A stretch of DNA of 64,000 nucleotides from Lachnospiraceae bacterium UBA2734. GTDB taxonomy: Bacteria; Bacillota; Clostridia; Lachnospirales; Lachnospiraceae. Under the pieces are notes generated by a model that had not been told where the DNA came from, did not search any database, and saw only the letters and a list, made by a program, of their open reading frames with translations. Within the stretch, counting starts at the first letter, position 1. Each line of letters starts with the position of its first letter. The stretch lies in the NCBI GenBank assembly GCA_002353635.1, contig DEKA01000005.1:2951-66950 (forward strand), read 5' to 3'. Positions 62,114-64,000 of this stretch are shown piece by piece. The position numbers and the translations under genes are program-made.

Positions 62114-63773
62114 AATTCTGGCGGTATGTCTGATTACGGCTGCGGTTGCAGGTACCGTCAGCAGCGGCCTGCAGTTCTTCAATACGTATCTCATGGTTGA
62201 CGGTGCCCTGCACGAGTTCGAAATCGGATCCGGCACGATCTCCATGGAGAGATGGTTTCTGGAGGTGTACCGACTCCTGGATAAATATCTGGGCGAGGGC
62301 ACTTATGGTCTTCCTCTTTTCAACGGCGCCATCTCTCTCCTGTGTCTTGGACTGGCTTCCTACTGCGTCTGCAGAATATTCGGTGTTGCACGGACGGGAG
62401 CAGCTGTTATGATCAGCGTGCTCCTCACAGTCTTTCCTTCTGTCAACTTCACCTTCATGTACTGGTTCTGTGCGATGCCTTTTATGGTGACCATTTTCCT
62501 CTCTGCGCTTGGAGCCCTCATCCTGTGCAGGGAGAAGAGAGGGCCGGCCGCGTGGATCGTCTCAGCTCTGCTGTGCATCTGCGGCATTGCGACGTATCAG
62601 GGGTATATTCCTTTTTTCCTGAGTCTTATTCTGTTCTTCGCATTCTTTGACACCTGCAGCAAAGAGAAGAGTACAGTTTCCATCCTGAAAGAGTGTGTCT
62701 ATTATCTCTCTTGGGGATGCGGTGTATTGGCTGGTTATCTGGGCCTTAGCAGACTGTTTCTGCTCATCACGCACACACCGCTTGCCCACTATAAAGGCCT
62801 GGGGGAGCATATTCCGATCCTGAATTACAGATTCAGGGTGCGCTATGCGCTCTTTGAATTCTTTGATCCAGGGCACTACAGGGAATACAGCAAAGATTAC
62901 TTCTTCTTTTACGGCGGCATGAAGCCATTCTACATCATTACTATTGCGCTGATGTTCGCTCTCATGCTGTATATGATTTTCAGAGTGAGACGCAGTGCTG
63001 TGCAGTACATTTATCTGCTCCTCATTACGGCTGCATCGCCTGTCATGATCAACCTGGTTTTTGTGATGTCTAACCAGTGGTACCTCTACCCGCTGACACA
63101 GTACGCGGAGGTGATCCCATATGTCGTTCTCGTTATTCTTTTAGAGAGGCTCTCCGGTGCAGTGTCCGGCAGGGATACAGAGGAGAACGATCTGACCGAT
63201 GTTGCCGATGCAATACGGAGGCTTGCGGAACACGAGGTAATAACATCTCTTCCGGCCAGTGTGCGTACTGCGGAGGGCGGACATGTCTCTGCGAAGACGG
63301 AAAGAGCAGTCAGATTCGTGTGCGGCTTTGGAACAGCGGTTCTCGTCATCTCGTCCGTTCTCTTTATCCGCTTCAACAATGTAACGAATCTCAAGCTCGA
63401 CCTGATGCAGTCAGAGGCGAAGAGCTATTACACGACACTGTCCGCAAGGATACAGATGACAGAGGGCTATAAGGATGATTTTCCGGTGGTCTATATCGGC
63501 GGTCAGAAAAAGGAAGATCTGAACTGGAGCAAGGTACCTCAGCTGGACTGGATCCGGAATTTTCCCGCGAACTGGGACGATGTCGTCAATGACAACTCCT
63601 GGCAGCTCTTCATGAATTATTGGTGCGGATTTGACCCCACAGTCCTGGATGACGAGGAGAGTGCAGCCTACGCGCAGAAGCCGGAGGTGCAGAGTATGCC
63701 GTGTTACCCTGACGACGGTTCAATCAAGGTGATAGACGGCGCAGTGGTCGTGAAATTTGCGGATGTGCAGTGA
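62082..63773 (+). CDS. GtrII-like membrane glucosyltransferase family protein
   Basis: A 563-residue GT-C-like protein with about 11 membrane segments. The first outside loop has SGTISMERWFLEVYRLLDKY and SVNFTFMYWF follows, as in the GtrII family, which adds a sugar from a polyprenyl-phosphate donor to surface polysaccharide. The C-terminal 140 residues are outside and end VVKFADVQ. AAGGAG is five bases ahead of the ATG at 62082; a GTG two codons earlier is less well placed. A GtrB-like donor-making enzyme is encoded at 9702. Confidence 0.78.
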   Translation: MERLNAFLHDRILAVCLITAAVAGTVSSGLQFFNTYLMVDGALHEFEIGSGTISMERWFLEVYRLLDKYLGEGTYGLPLFNGAISLLCLGLASYCVCRIFGVARTGAAVMISVLLTVFPSVNFTFMYWFCAMPFMVTIFLSALGALILCREKRGPAAWIVSALLCICGIATYQGYIPFFLSLILFFAFFDTCSKEKSTVSILKECVYYLSWGCGVLAGYLGLSRLFLLITHTPLAHYKGLGEHIPILNYRFRVRYALFEFFDPGHYREYSKDYFFFYGGMKPFYIITIALMFALMLYMIFRVRRSAVQYIYLLLITAASPVMINLVFVMSNQWYLYPLTQYAEVIPYVVLVILLERLSGAVSGRDTEENDLTDVADAIRRLAEHEVITSLPASVRTAEGGHVSAKTERAVRFVCGFGTAVLVISSVLFIRFNNVTNLKLDLMQSEAKSYYTTLSARIQMTEGYKDDFPVVYIGGQKKEDLNWSKVPQLDWIRNFPANWDDVVNDNSWQLFMNYWCGFDPTVLDDEESAAYAQKPEVQSMPCYPDDGSIKVIDGAVVVKFADVQ

Positions 63774-63913
63774 AGAATCAGGACTTATCAGAAGCTTGAT
63801 CCAGTGCACAGAATAAGGTTTTGAAGCAATACCGCCTGACTTTTGAAAAAAGACAACAGATTTACAGCAGCGAGGACGTTAGGCTGATTACAGCATCAAC
63901 TGATAAGGGCAAT
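63774..63913. other. Short intergenic gap
   Basis: 140 bases, A/T-richer than the genes beside it. No clear terminator or promoter is seen. Confidence 0.4.
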
Positions 63914-64000
63914 ATGCATATATTCATTGACTTGGCTGAGAAAATCATCATCTTCCTTTCAGGAATGATCATAGTATGGCTCTTTTTGACAGCAGGATTT
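63914..64000 (+). CDS. Start of a membrane protein cut by the window end
   Basis: ATG at 63914 follows AAGGG at a workable spacing, and the frame stays open for 29 codons to the window edge. The residues AEKIIIFLSGMIIVWLFLTA form one clear membrane segment. Family unknown from this fragment; context suggests the envelope locus continues. Confidence 0.5.
   Translation, partial: MHIFIDLAEKIIIFLSGMIIVWLFLTAGF

Noticed and set aside
1..64000. CRISPR arrays, tRNA or rRNA genes, insertion sequences, phage attachment sites
   Set aside because: No regularly spaced short repeats, cloverleaf-like or rRNA sequence, transposase or integrase motif was seen on reading the window.

Overview
The window reads as one dense, one-strand chromosomal block from a moderately GC-rich anaerobic Firmicute, most likely a Lachnospiraceae-type clostridium. 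The reasons are the complete six-gene Rnf ion-pumping ferredoxin:NAD oxidoreductase operon in the clostridial order C-D-G-E-A-B, the Gram-positive envelope enzymes (LytR-CpsA-Psr protein, LtaS-like sulfatase, TagF/LicD/TarI-type proteins), strong Shine-Dalgarno sites, and occasional TTG and GTG starts. Genus cannot be settled from the sequence alone. No rRNA, tRNA, CRISPR array, transposase or phage gene was seen.

Layout. Positions 1-2257 hold housekeeping genes: the 3' part of an M18 aminopeptidase, then queA. A 426-base gene-free stretch rich in hairpins follows and ends in a good sigma-A promoter with a palindrome between its -35 and -10 boxes. From 2684 to 53824 there is a very large surface-glycopolymer locus. 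It contains: an SGNH/MBOAT acyltransfer pair and an LtaS-like sulfatase (2.7-8.6 kb); a lipid kinase, a polyprenyl-phosphate glycosyltransferase, a YdjC deacetylase and the initiating glycosylphosphotransferase (8.8-13.2 kb); the GDP-mannose/GDP-fucose set gmd-fcl-manC-manA (13.4-18.0 kb); a radical SAM protein and an LCP ligase with unusual N-terminal repeats (18.1-21.6 kb); a teichoic-acid-like module with DUF4422, LicD, TarI/IspD-type cytidylyltransferase, TagF-like transferase, O-acyltransferase and a TagGH/Wzm-Wzt ABC exporter (21.6-29.1 kb); then modification enzymes, a phosphohexomutase, several large membrane proteins, at least seven glycosyltransferases, an MsbA/PglK-like ABC flippase and a Wzy-like polymerase (29.2-53.8 kb).

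The rnf operon (54.1-59.3 kb) has its own promoter, a structured leader and a strong intrinsic terminator. Directly after it the envelope theme resumes with a second MBOAT/SGNH pair and a GtrII-like membrane glycosyltransferase (59.4-63.8 kb). The window ends in the first 29 codons of another membrane protein.

How it fits together (inference). Mannose-6-phosphate made by ManA is converted by a phosphohexomutase, possibly the GlmM-like protein here, and by ManC to GDP-mannose; Gmd and Fcl make GDP-L-fucose. The WbaP/CpsE-like enzyme starts a lipid-linked unit, the GT2, GT4, GT26 and DUF1792 enzymes extend it, acyl-, acetyl- and phospho-transferases decorate it, one or both ABC exporters move it across the membrane, the Wzy-like protein polymerises it and the LCP protein attaches it to peptidoglycan. 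The most unusual items are a GT26 glycosyltransferase fused to what looks like the non-catalytic half of an initiating transferase, an LtaS-like enzyme with apparent ILEI/PANDER-like segments, a four-unit 24-residue repeat in the LCP protein beside a radical SAM gene, a family of intergenic stem-loops with GTTCAG ends, and an rnf leader with competing pairings.
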